Shown: positions 1-7,206 of the stretch, piece by piece
Numbering within the stretch: the stretch's first letter is position 1
Layout of the letters: each line of letters begins with the position of its first letter
Assembly (NCBI GenBank): GCA_900755895.1
Contig: CAAEIG010000125.1
Span: forward strand, 16,643-80,642
Direction: 5' to 3'
Source of the DNA: Clostridia bacterium
GTDB taxonomy: Bacteria > Bacillota > Clostridia > Oscillospirales > Acutalibacteraceae
DNA length: 64,000 bases
Position numbers and translations under genes: made by a program
Notes under the pieces: model-generated
What the model was told of the DNA's origin: nothing
What the model saw: only the letters and a program-made list of their open reading frames with translations
Databases searched by the model: none

Positions 1-21
1 GCCGCGGAGTTCGGCACATAA
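1..21 (+). CDS. 3' tail of an upstream gene (partial)
   Basis: Frame 1 reads six sense codons (AAEFGT) and then TAA at 19-21. The gap to the next start fits a preceding co-transcribed gene. In Firmicutes the gene before ftsY is often smc, but six residues cannot identify it, so this is inference from gene order only. Confidence 0.35.
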   Translation, partial: AAEFGT

Positions 22-57
22 AACCATGTCATTTGAGATATAGAGAGGAAGAAAACT

Positions 58-1263
58 ATGGGCTTCTTTGAAAAGATCCGGGATGGGCTGAAAAAGACCC
101 GGGACAATATCAGCGGCCAGATCACCCAGATGGTCAACTCTTTCACCAAGATTGACGAGGACCTCTTTGAGGAGCTGGAAGAGCTGCTGGTGATGGGAGA
201 CGTGGGTGTGAACACTGCGGAATACATCTGCGACCAGCTTCGGGCAAAGATCAAGGAGAAGGGAATCACCGACCCCAGCCTGATTATGGGTGAGCTGAAA
301 GCTATTGTGGCGGAGATGCTCCAAGGGGACGACACCCTGCACATCTCCACAAAACCTTCCATTATCCTGGTGATCGGCGTCAACGGCGTGGGTAAGACCA
401 CCACCATTGGTAAGCTGGCCTCCCGGCTGAAGAGCGAGGGCAAGTCCGTGATCCTGGGGGCTGCGGACACCTTCCGAGCCGCTGCCATTGAGCAGTTGGA
501 AGTTTGGGCCCAGCGTGCCGAGGTGCCCCTCATCAAGCACAAGGAGGGCGCGGACCCTGCCGCCGTGGTGTTTGATACCATCGCCGCGGCCAAGGCCCGG
601 GGCTGTGACGTGATTATCTGCGATACCGCCGGCCGCCTGCACAACAAAAAGAACCTGATGGACGAGCTGGGGAAGATCTCCCGGGTGATCGACCGGGAGC
701 TGCCCGGCTGTGACCGGGAGACCCTGTTGGTGCTGGATGCCGCCACGGGCCAAAACGCGGTGAACCAGGCCAAGGAATTCCAGAGTGCAGCGGGGATCAC
801 CGGCATTGTGCTGACCAAGCTGGACGGAACCCCCAAGGGCGGCGTGGTGTTGCCCATCAAGCAGGATCTGGGCCTTCCGGTGAAGTTTATCGGCGTGGGC
901 GAGCAGGTGGAGGACTTGCAGCCCTTTGACGCAGAGGCCTTTGCAGACGCTCTGTTTGACAATCAGCGGGATGACACCCCGGCCTTTGTGGAGGACCGGG
1001 AGCGTGCGGAGCTGGAGGCTCAGGCACAGGCGGAAGAAGAAGCTAGAGCCAGAGCGGAGGAGGAGCGTCAGGAAGTCCAGCTGCTCTCCGAGGAGCTGCT
1101 GGAAGAGGCCGCACCCGAGGAGGTCCTGTCCGAAGAAAGCTTGATCTCCGATATCGACGCCATGCTGGAAGAGGCGCCGGAGGAGGAAGAGACTCCCGAA
1201 GAGAAGCCGGAGAAGAAAAAGCGCAGGTTCTGGCCTTTTGGCCGGAAGCGGGATGAGGAATAA
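58..1263 (+). CDS. ftsY: Signal recognition particle receptor FtsY, with C-terminal acidic tail
   Basis: SRP receptor GTPase that docks ribosome-SRP complexes at the membrane. The N domain starts almost at residue 1. The G domain carries the P-loop GVNGVGKTT at about 107-115, DTAGR at 189-193 and TKLDG at 253-257, and the NG core ends near residue 303. The remaining 98 residues are odd: a Glu/Ala-rich acidic stretch rich in EE and AEE runs, ending in a short basic and aromatic patch (KKKRRFWPFGRKR). Many FtsY proteins instead carry the acidic region in front of the NG domain, so its role here, perhaps membrane or translocon contact, is inferred. An AGGAAG site precedes the ATG. The next gene follows after 20 bp, suggesting one operon. 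Confidence 0.97.
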   Translation: MGFFEKIRDGLKKTRDNISGQITQMVNSFTKIDEDLFEELEELLVMGDVGVNTAEYICDQLRAKIKEKGITDPSLIMGELKAIVAEMLQGDDTLHISTKPSIILVIGVNGVGKTTTIGKLASRLKSEGKSVILGAADTFRAAAIEQLEVWAQRAEVPLIKHKEGADPAAVVFDTIAAAKARGCDVIICDTAGRLHNKKNLMDELGKISRVIDRELPGCDRETLLVLDAATGQNAVNQAKEFQSAAGITGIVLTKLDGTPKGGVVLPIKQDLGLPVKFIGVGEQVEDLQPFDAEAFADALFDNQRDDTPAFVEDRERAELEAQAQAEEEARARAEEERQEVQLLSEELLEEAAPEEVLSEESLISDIDAMLEEAPEEEETPEEKPEKKKRRFWPFGRKRDEE

Positions 1264-1283
1264 CCAGGGAAAGGATGGGGCAA

Positions 1284-1856
1284 ATGAAAATTGTAATTGC
1301 CACCCATAACAAGGGGAAGATCGTGGAGTTTAAGCGGATGCTGGAACCCATGGGCATTGAAGTGGTGACAGCGGAGCTGTCGGAGCCGGAGGAGACGGGC
1401 AAGACCTTTATGGAAAATGCCTTTATCAAGGCGGAATCCGCCTGCAAAGAGACGGGCCTGCCCGCCGTGGCGGACGATTCCGGTCTGTGCGTGGATTACC
1501 TGGACGGTGCTCCTGGAATCTACTCCGCCCGGTTTGCAGAGCCCGGCAAGCGGCGTTTGACGGTGCTGGAAAAGCTTCAGGGAGTGCCGGTGGAACAACG
1601 GGGCGCGCATTTTGTCAGTGCTGTGTGCTGTGTGTTCCCGGATGGGGACCGGATCGATGCCGAGGGCAAGTGCTATGGCACCATTGCTTTTGAGTCCCGA
1701 GGGGAAAACGGCTTTGGGTATGATTCCATCTTCGAGCAGGAAGGTCGCACCTTTGGAGAGATGACCGATGCTGAGAAGGATGCCCGCAGCCATCGAGGCA
1801 AGGCGTTCCAGCTGTTTGAGGAAAAGCTTCGGGAGTATTTGAAGCAGAAGGGATGA
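1284..1856 (+). CDS. rdgB: XTP/dITP pyrophosphatase (RdgB/HAM1 family)
   Basis: Hydrolyses non-canonical purine triphosphates (dITP, XTP) to monophosphates, keeping them out of nucleic acids. The N-terminal THNKGK substrate-loop motif, an FMENA stretch, ADDSGL near residue 66 and a C-terminal SHRGKAF motif are all typical of ITPase folds. The usual length is about 190-200 aa and this start gives 190. The ATG at 1284 was preferred to the in-frame ATG at 1275 because AAAGGA then sits about 8 bp upstream instead of abutting the start. It lies between ftsY and a Cys-rich protein and overlaps the beginning of the latter's possible longer start. Confidence 0.95.
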   Translation: MKIVIATHNKGKIVEFKRMLEPMGIEVVTAELSEPEETGKTFMENAFIKAESACKETGLPAVADDSGLCVDYLDGAPGIYSARFAEPGKRRLTVLEKLQGVPVEQRGAHFVSAVCCVFPDGDRIDAEGKCYGTIAFESRGENGFGYDSIFEQEGRTFGEMTDAEKDARSHRGKAFQLFEEKLREYLKQKG

Positions 1857-1861
1857 TCCCT

Positions 1862-2329
1862 ATGAAAAATTACTGTGGGTTGGACTGCAGCCAGTGTCCC
1901 GCTGTGGACAACTGTCCCGGATGTGCCGCCACCGGTGGAAAGCCTTACGGGGGCACCTGCGTCCTGGGAGAGTGCTGCAAAGCAGGGGGATGCGAGGCTC
2001 CTGGCGGCTGCTTTTCCGGGAGTTGTTCCTTGAAAGAGGAGCTGATCCAGGAGTTCAATGCCCTGCAGATTCCTGGCATGGAGACCGTGACGGACTTAAA
2101 CGCCCTGCCGGGGTCTTATATCAATTTGGAGTACACGCTTCCCAGCGGCCAGAAGGTGAAGTTCTGGGAGGACAACCGGGTGTATTTTGTCAATCAATTG
2201 TGCAAGCATGACGGCAGCGGCCGGTGTTTCGGTCTGACCGCCGATGAAAATTGGCTTTTGGTGTGCGAGTACGGCGACAACGGCTCCGACCCGGAGATTG
2301 TAGCGTACCAGCGGCGAAAGCAGAAATGA
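1862..2329 (+). CDS. Cysteine-rich protein, DUF3795-like
   Basis: A 155-residue protein with a dense cysteine N-terminus: a CGLDCSQCPA motif followed by CPGC, CC, C and CFSGSC pairs within the first 55 residues, then a cysteine-poor half ending in a basic tail. The CGLDC..C opening resembles DUF3795 proteins, which probably bind metal or an Fe-S cluster; the function is unknown. The start at 1862 was chosen over 1853 because GGGA then lies about 7 bp upstream. It is tightly packed between rdgB and yhbY, so it is probably co-transcribed with housekeeping genes. No membrane segment is visible. Confidence 0.75.
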   Translation: MKNYCGLDCSQCPAVDNCPGCAATGGKPYGGTCVLGECCKAGGCEAPGGCFSGSCSLKEELIQEFNALQIPGMETVTDLNALPGSYINLEYTLPSGQKVKFWEDNRVYFVNQLCKHDGSGRCFGLTADENWLLVCEYGDNGSDPEIVAYQRRKQK

Positions 2330-2345
2330 CACAGGAGAGTAAATG

Positions 2346-2642
2346 ATGTTAACCAGTAAACAGCGCGCATATCTCCGCTCTTTAGCGGTGAACGAGGACA
2401 CCATCCTGATGATGGGCAAATCCGGCATGAGCCCGGAACTGATCAAGCAGGCGGACGACGCCCTGGAAAAGCGGGAGCTGATTAAAGGCCGGGTGCTGCC
2501 GGAATCCTCCCCCATGACCTCTCGGGAGGCGGCGGAGGAAATCGCCCGCCAGACAAACAGTGATGTGGTGCAGGTGATCGGATCCCGGTTTGTGCTGTAC
2601 CGCAGAAAGAAGAAGGACCCCAAAATCGTCCTGCCCCGATGA
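2346..2642 (+). CDS. yhbY: YhbY-family RNA-binding protein (CRM domain)
   Basis: Small CRS1-YhbY (CRM) domain protein of 98 aa, the normal length for bacterial members, which associate with pre-50S ribosomal subunits. The opening LTSKQRAYLRSLA, the GKSGMSPELI loop (the GxxG-type RNA-binding loop of this fold) and a basic end (YRRKKKDPK) support the call. Either of two adjacent ATGs (2343 or 2346) could start it. GGAG is 8 bp before 2346. It is followed 13 bp later by nadD-yqeK, within a typical Firmicute cluster linking ribosome assembly and NAD synthesis. Confidence 0.93.
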   Translation: MLTSKQRAYLRSLAVNEDTILMMGKSGMSPELIKQADDALEKRELIKGRVLPESSPMTSREAAEEIARQTNSDVVQVIGSRFVLYRRKKKDPKIVLPR

Positions 2643-2655
2643 AGGGGGGAGGACG

Positions 2656-3852
2656 TTGAAGACTGGCATTTATGGGGGAACGTTCAACCCCATCCACCGG
2701 GGGCACATCCACTTGCTGGAAGAGTTTGTCCGGCGGTTGGACTTGGATCGGGTGCTGCTGATTCCCACCCATGTGCCGCCCCACAAGGCTGCCCCGGAGC
2801 TGGCCAGCGGGGAGGACCGCATGACCATGTGCCGTCTGGCGGTGGGGGATCGGCCTCACCTGCAGATCTCTGACTTGGAGATGCGCCGGGAGGGAAAGAG
2901 CTACACCGCAGAAACCCTGGAGGAGCTCCATCGGCTCTACCCTCAGGATCAGTTTTACCTGTTGATGGGGGAGGATATGTTCCTGACAGTGGAGCACTGG
3001 TACCGGCCGGAGACCATCTTTCTTTTGGCCACCGTATGTACGGCACCCAGAAGCGTCCACGGTATGGGGAAGCTTCTGGCCAAAAAGGACGAGTACGCCT
3101 CCCGCTATGGAGCCCGGTGTGTGGTGGAGGACATTCCCTATCTGCCCGTCTCCTCCACGCAGGTGCGGCAGTGGGCAGGGGAGGGCAAAGACCTCACCCC
3201 TCTGGTGCCGGAAGCGGTGGCCGAGTTTATTCAGCAGCGGGGCATTTACAGGAAAGGACGGGAACCCATGGACTATGAGGACTATGAGCGGGAAGTAAAG
3301 AGCCATCTGACAGAGAAGCGGTTTTATCACAGCCAGTGCGTGGCACAGGAAGCTGCCCGCCTGGCCCAGCGCTATGGGGCAGATGTAGAAAAGGCCCGCT
3401 TGGCGGGGATCCTTCACGATATTATGAAGGATACGCCCCCGGAGGAACAGTTGAAAATACTGACCGATTCTGGTATAATACTGACTAACACCCAGCAGCG
3501 GAACGGGAAATTGTGGCACGCTCTGTGCGGAGCGGCTTATATCCGGCAAAAGCTGGGGGTCACCGACCCGGAGATTGTGAACGCAGTGGCCTGTCACACC
3601 AGCGGAAAAGGGGATATGACCCTTTTGGAAAAGGTGCTGTTTGTGGCGGATTACATCTCTGCGGACAGAACCTATCCCGGGGTGGAGGAGATGCGTCTGG
3701 CGGCGGACCGCAGCCTGGAGGAGGCCATGGTGGAAGGAATCCGGTTCACGGTGGATGAGCTGATGGGCCAGGGACTGCCGGTGGCGGCGGAATCCATTGA
3801 GGCCTATAACGACGCAATTTTTACCTTAGAAAAGAAGGAGCAGCAAGCATGA
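2656..3852 (+). CDS. nadD: Bifunctional NadD-YqeK: nicotinate-nucleotide adenylyltransferase fused to HD-domain Ap4A hydrolase
   Basis: Residues 1-200 are NadD, which makes nicotinic acid adenine dinucleotide from NaMN and ATP: GGTFNPIHRGH near residue 5 (nucleotidyltransferase HxGH region) and the VSSTQVR motif near 170. Residues about 205-398 are YqeK, an HD phosphohydrolase of the symmetrical Ap4A hydrolase type, with an early His (FYHSQ), the HD pair at about 254-255 (ILHDIMKD) and later VACHTSG and VADYIS metal-site motifs. In many Firmicutes these are two adjacent genes; here the frame is continuous. The start is TTG at 2656 behind a strong GGGGGGAGGA. It overlaps rsfS by 4 bp (ATGA), so translation is probably coupled. 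Confidence 0.93.
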   Translation: MKTGIYGGTFNPIHRGHIHLLEEFVRRLDLDRVLLIPTHVPPHKAAPELASGEDRMTMCRLAVGDRPHLQISDLEMRREGKSYTAETLEELHRLYPQDQFYLLMGEDMFLTVEHWYRPETIFLLATVCTAPRSVHGMGKLLAKKDEYASRYGARCVVEDIPYLPVSSTQVRQWAGEGKDLTPLVPEAVAEFIQQRGIYRKGREPMDYEDYEREVKSHLTEKRFYHSQCVAQEAARLAQRYGADVEKARLAGILHDIMKDTPPEEQLKILTDSGIILTNTQQRNGKLWHALCGAAYIRQKLGVTDPEIVNAVACHTSGKGDMTLLEKVLFVADYISADRTYPGVEEMRLAADRSLEEAMVEGIRFTVDELMGQGLPVAAESIEAYNDAIFTLEKKEQQA

Positions 3853-4202
3853 CGTCTTTGGAACTGGCAAAGAAGGCGGCCGCTTTTTTGGACAGCAAAA
3901 AAGCGGAAAAGCTCAATGTGATAGAGATTGAAAACATCTCCAGCCTGGCGGACTATTTTGTCATTGCCACGGGTAATAACAACACCCATGTGCGCGCTTT
4001 GGCCGACGAGCTGGATGAGAAGCTAAAAGCCGAAGGCCTGCCCCCGGCCCGCACAGAGGGTTACCGGTCCAACTCCTGGATCCTGTTGGATTGGGGCAAC
4101 GTGGTGGTGCACATCTTCACCCAGGAGGGCCGGGACTTCTATGACCTGGACCGCCTGTGGACCGATGGCAAGAAAGTGGAGTGGCAAACCGAAGAAGCGT
4201 AA
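3849..4202 (+). CDS. rsfS: Ribosomal silencing factor RsfS
   Basis: RsfS (YbeB/Iojap) binds L14 on the 50S subunit and blocks subunit joining when nutrients are poor. The 117-aa length is standard. IENISSLADYFVIATGNNNTHVRALAD and the downstream WILLDWGNVVVHIF stretch, here quoted as family hallmarks in part, match the Iojap fold. The ATG overlaps the nadD-yqeK stop by 4 bp. It is the last gene of the yhbY-nadD/yqeK-rsfS run before a 240-bp palindromic spacer. Confidence 0.96.
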   Translation: MTSLELAKKAAAFLDSKKAEKLNVIEIENISSLADYFVIATGNNNTHVRALADELDEKLKAEGLPPARTEGYRSNSWILLDWGNVVVHIFTQEGRDFYDLDRLWTDGKKVEWQTEEA

Positions 4203-4208
4203 AAGTTT

Positions 4209-4433
4209 TTGATCCAACTTTTTTCAAAAAGTTGGCGGAGTTTGAGGCGGAGCCTCAAAGTCTAAAAAACGGCGCAGCCGAAGAAAAAGCAGGGCATGCG
4301 CCCGAAAGGTGGTAGGCGCCTGCTACGCGGACACCAACGTCCTCTTTTCCGAACAGGGGAGAGAGCGAAGCGAACGAAATCGCGACGAATAAGTTCTTTG
4401 CTTACTTTCTTTCAAGAAAGTAAGGGAAAGGGT
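4209..4433. repeat. Palindrome-rich intergenic segment before leuS
   Basis: The spacer between rsfS and leuS holds two near-perfect hairpins, CCAACTTTTT / AAAAAGTTGG (4214-4235) and CTTACTTTCTT / AAGAAAGTAAG (4401-4424), each with a TC loop, plus shorter GC dyads between them (GAGGCGGAGCCTC near 4249; GGTAGGCGCCTGCTAC near 4311). It encodes nothing convincing. The style suggests a dispersed intergenic repeat, but only one copy lies in this window. The first hairpin could also terminate rsfS transcripts. Confidence 0.55.
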
Positions 4434-4442
4434 TGATGAAAG

Positions 4443-6851
4443 ATGAAGTACGATCATAAAGCCATTGAACCCAAATGGCAGGAAAAATGGGAAGAGACCA
4501 GGGTGTTCCATGCGCAGAACGGCTCTGATAAGCCCAAGTATTACGCCCTGATCGAGTTTCCCTACCCCTCCGGTCAGGGACTGCATGTGGGCCATCCCCG
4601 TCCCTACACTGCTCTGGACGTGGTGGCCAGAAAGCGCCGGATGCAGGGCTATAATGTGCTGTATCCCATCGGCTGGGACGCCTTTGGCCTGCCCACCGAG
4701 AACTACGCCATCAAGAACCATGTTCATCCCGCCGAGGTGACTAAGCGGAATATTGCCCGGTTCAAGAAGCAGATCCAGTCCTTGGGCATCAGCTTTGACT
4801 GGAGCCGGGAGATCTCCACCACCGATCCGGAGTACTATAAGTGGACCCAGTGGATCTTCCTGCAGCTGTTCAAGAAAGGCTTGGCCTATAAGAAGGAAAT
4901 GAACGTGAACTGGTGTACCTCCTGCAAGTGCGTGCTGGCCAACGAGGAAGTGGTCAACGGCGTGTGCGAGCGGTGCGGCAGCGAGGTGGTCCACAAGGTG
5001 AAGAGCCAGTGGATGTTGAAGATCACCGAGTACGCCCAGCGGCTCATTGACGACCTGGATCTGGTGGATTACCCCGAGCGGGTCAAGACCCAGCAGAAGA
5101 ACTGGATCGGCCGCTCCACCGGCGCCGAGGTGGACTTCGACACCACCGCCGGCGATAAGCTGACCGTCTACACCACCCGTCCCGATACCCTCTACGGCGC
5201 CACCTATATGGTGGTGTCCCCGGAGCATCCCTACTTGGAGAAGTGGGCGGACAAGCTCCAGAACCTGGACGAAATCAAGGCCTATCAGGAGCAGGCAGCG
5301 AGAAAATCCGACTTTGAGCGTACCGAGGTCGCCAAGGAAAAGACCGGCGTGAAGCTCCAGGGCGTGTCCGCTGTCAATCCCCTCACCGGCAAAGAGATCC
5401 CCATCTTTATCTCCGATTACGTGTTGGTGTCCTACGGCACCGGCGCTATCATGGCTGTGCCCGCTCACGACACCCGTGACTGGGAGTTTGCCAAGAAGTT
5501 TGGTTTGCCCATCATCGAAGTGGTCAAGGGCGGCAACGTGGAAGAGGAAGCCTTCACCGACTGCGAAACCGGCATTATGGTGAACTCCGGCATTCTGGAC
5601 GGCCTGACTGTGGAGGAAGCCAAGAAGAAGATTACCCAGCATCTTGAGGAGAAGGGTATCGGTCACGCCAAGGTAAACTACAAGCTGCGCGACTGGGTGT
5701 TCTCCCGCCAGCGGTACTGGGGCGAGCCCATCCCCGTGGTGTATTGTGAGAAGTGCGGCTGGGTGCCCCTGCCGGAGAGCGAGCTGCCCCTGCGGCTGCC
5801 CGAGGTGGAGTCCTACGAGCCCACCGACAACGGTGAATCCCCCTTGGCCCACATGACCGATTGGGTGAGCACCACCTGTCCCCATTGCGGTGGTCCCGCC
5901 AAGCGTGAGACGGATACCATGCCTCAGTGGGCAGGTTCCTCCTGGTACTTCCTGCGGTACATGGATCCCCACAACGATGAGGCCTTCGCTTCCCCCGAGG
6001 CGTTAAAGTATTGGTCACCCATCGACTGGTATAACGGCGGTATGGAGCACACCACGCTGCACCTGTTGTACAGCCGGTTCTGGCACAAGTTCCTGTTTGA
6101 CCAGGGCCTGGTGCCCACTCCCGAGCCCTATGCCAAGCGCACCAGCCACGGCATGATTCTGGGCGAAAACGGAGAGAAGATGAGCAAGTCCCGTGGCAAC
6201 GTGGTGAACCCCGATGAGATCGTTGATGAGTACGGCGCCGATACCATGCGGTTGTACGAGATGTTCATTGGCGACTTTGAGAAGGCTGCTCCCTGGAGCA
6301 ATGCTGGTATCAAGGGATGCCGCCGGTTTGTGGAGCGCTATTGGAACCTGCAGAGCCTCCTCTGTGAGGACCAGGGAATCCGTCCCGACATGGAGGGTGC
6401 GTTCCATAAGGCCATCAAGAAGGTCAGCGAGGATACCGAGGTGTTGAAGTTTAACACCGCCATCGCCGCACTGATGACGCTGATGAACCAGGTGACTGCC
6501 AAGGGCAGCATCTCCAAGGAGGAGCTGCGGATTTTCACCATCCTGATGAATCCCTTTGCCCCCCATGTCACCGAAGAGGTGTGGGCAGCAAACGGATTGG
6601 GTGAGGGCCTGGTGGCCCAGCAGCCTTGGCCGGAGTATGACGAGGCCAAGTGCAAGGATGACACGGTGGAGATCGTGGTGCAAGTGTCCGGTAAGGTCCG
6701 TGCTCGGTTGAACGTAGCTGCGGACATCAGCAAGGAGGACGCTCTGGCTGCTGCCAAGGCTGATGCCAAGGTGGCTGCCGAGATTGCCGGCAAGAACATT
6801 GTCAAAGAGATTTATGTTCCCGGCAAGCTGGTGAATATTGTGGCAAAATAA
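4443..6851 (+). CDS. leuS: Leucyl-tRNA synthetase
   Basis: Class I aminoacyl-tRNA synthetase charging tRNA-Leu. The HIGH-type motif HVGH is at 48-51 and KMSKS at 579-583. The CP1 editing domain lies between (TTRPDTLYGATYMVVSPEHP region near 240), with a Cys-X2-Cys zinc-like pair in the connective region (CTSCKC / CERCGS). The C-terminal anticodon-binding and VQVSGKVRARL tail complete the 802-aa protein, the usual bacterial length. The start is ATG at 4443 after GGGTTGATGAAAG. A strong terminator follows 18 bp downstream. No T-box leader was recognised. Confidence 0.98.
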   Translation: MKYDHKAIEPKWQEKWEETRVFHAQNGSDKPKYYALIEFPYPSGQGLHVGHPRPYTALDVVARKRRMQGYNVLYPIGWDAFGLPTENYAIKNHVHPAEVTKRNIARFKKQIQSLGISFDWSREISTTDPEYYKWTQWIFLQLFKKGLAYKKEMNVNWCTSCKCVLANEEVVNGVCERCGSEVVHKVKSQWMLKITEYAQRLIDDLDLVDYPERVKTQQKNWIGRSTGAEVDFDTTAGDKLTVYTTRPDTLYGATYMVVSPEHPYLEKWADKLQNLDEIKAYQEQAARKSDFERTEVAKEKTGVKLQGVSAVNPLTGKEIPIFISDYVLVSYGTGAIMAVPAHDTRDWEFAKKFGLPIIEVVKGGNVEEEAFTDCETGIMVNSGILDGLTVEEAKKKITQHLEEKGIGHAKVNYKLRDWVFSRQRYWGEPIPVVYCEKCGWVPLPESELPLRLPEVESYEPTDNGESPLAHMTDWVSTTCPHCGGPAKRETDTMPQWAGSSWYFLRYMDPHNDEAFASPEALKYWSPIDWYNGGMEHTTLHLLYSRFWHKFLFDQGLVPTPEPYAKRTSHGMILGENGEKMSKSRGNVVNPDEIVDEYGADTMRLYEMFIGDFEKAAPWSNAGIKGCRRFVERYWNLQSLLCEDQGIRPDMEGAFHKAIKKVSEDTEVLKFNTAIAALMTLMNQVTAKGSISKEELRIFTILMNPFAPHVTEEVWAANGLGEGLVAQQPWPEYDEAKCKDDTVEIVVQVSGKVRARLNVAADISKEDALAAAKADAKVAAEIAGKNIVKEIYVPGKLVNIVAK

Positions 6852-6868
6852 AAAGTGAGCATAAAAAA

Positions 6869-6900
6869 GGGACCTCCCATTGTGGGAGGTCCCTTTTTTT
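6869..6900 (+). terminator. Intrinsic terminator of leuS (bidirectional)
   Basis: An 11-bp perfect stem GGGACCTCCCA / TGGGAGGTCCC with a TTG loop is followed by eight T. A-rich sequence on the left flank lets it also serve the convergent small gene on the minus strand. Confidence 0.93.
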
Positions 6901-7181
6901 TAGTTGTGTCCTTTTCTTTGCTTGTACCCTTGCCACAGGCCCCAGATCACCAGGACAGCCAGCAGCAACAAGAGCAGTCCGCAGATCAGGAAGTACAGGT
7001 TGGTCCACGGGGACGCCATGTCCCACCGGCCAAAGAGCAGTCCGACGGCTGCCCGCACAGGCCACAGGATCACCGAGGCCGCTGAGGAGAGAAGCTCTGC
7101 CGCAACATGGAATAGGGCGCCCAGCACTTGAAAGAATGCAGATGCAATAGCGCTGATGAGATCAAATAGAGCGGAAATCAT
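6900..7181 (-). CDS. Small membrane protein of unknown function
   Basis: A 93-residue protein not recognised as a family member. An amphipathic or hydrophobic stretch (about residues 1-50, with WPVRAAVGLLFG) is followed by a clear transmembrane helix near 62-83 (LICGLLLLLLAVLVIW) and a short basic tail (KQRK). It lies 25 bp downstream of the Bce-type permease on the same strand, with GGAAGGAGC before its ATG, so it is probably the last gene of that transporter operon. Bce operons often carry small accessory membrane proteins; an accessory role is only an inference. Confidence 0.6.
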   Translation of the reverse strand: MISALFDLISAIASAFFQVLGALFHVAAELLSSAASVILWPVRAAVGLLFGRWDMASPWTNLYFLICGLLLLLLAVLVIWGLWQGYKQRKGHN

Positions 7182-7206
7182 GAGTACAGCTCCTTCCTGT
7201 GGAAAA

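Noticed and set aside
4203..4442. T-box leader before leuS
   Set aside because: A GGTGGTA-like stretch is present but the conserved T-box and specifier features are not, and the segment is dominated by unrelated palindromes.
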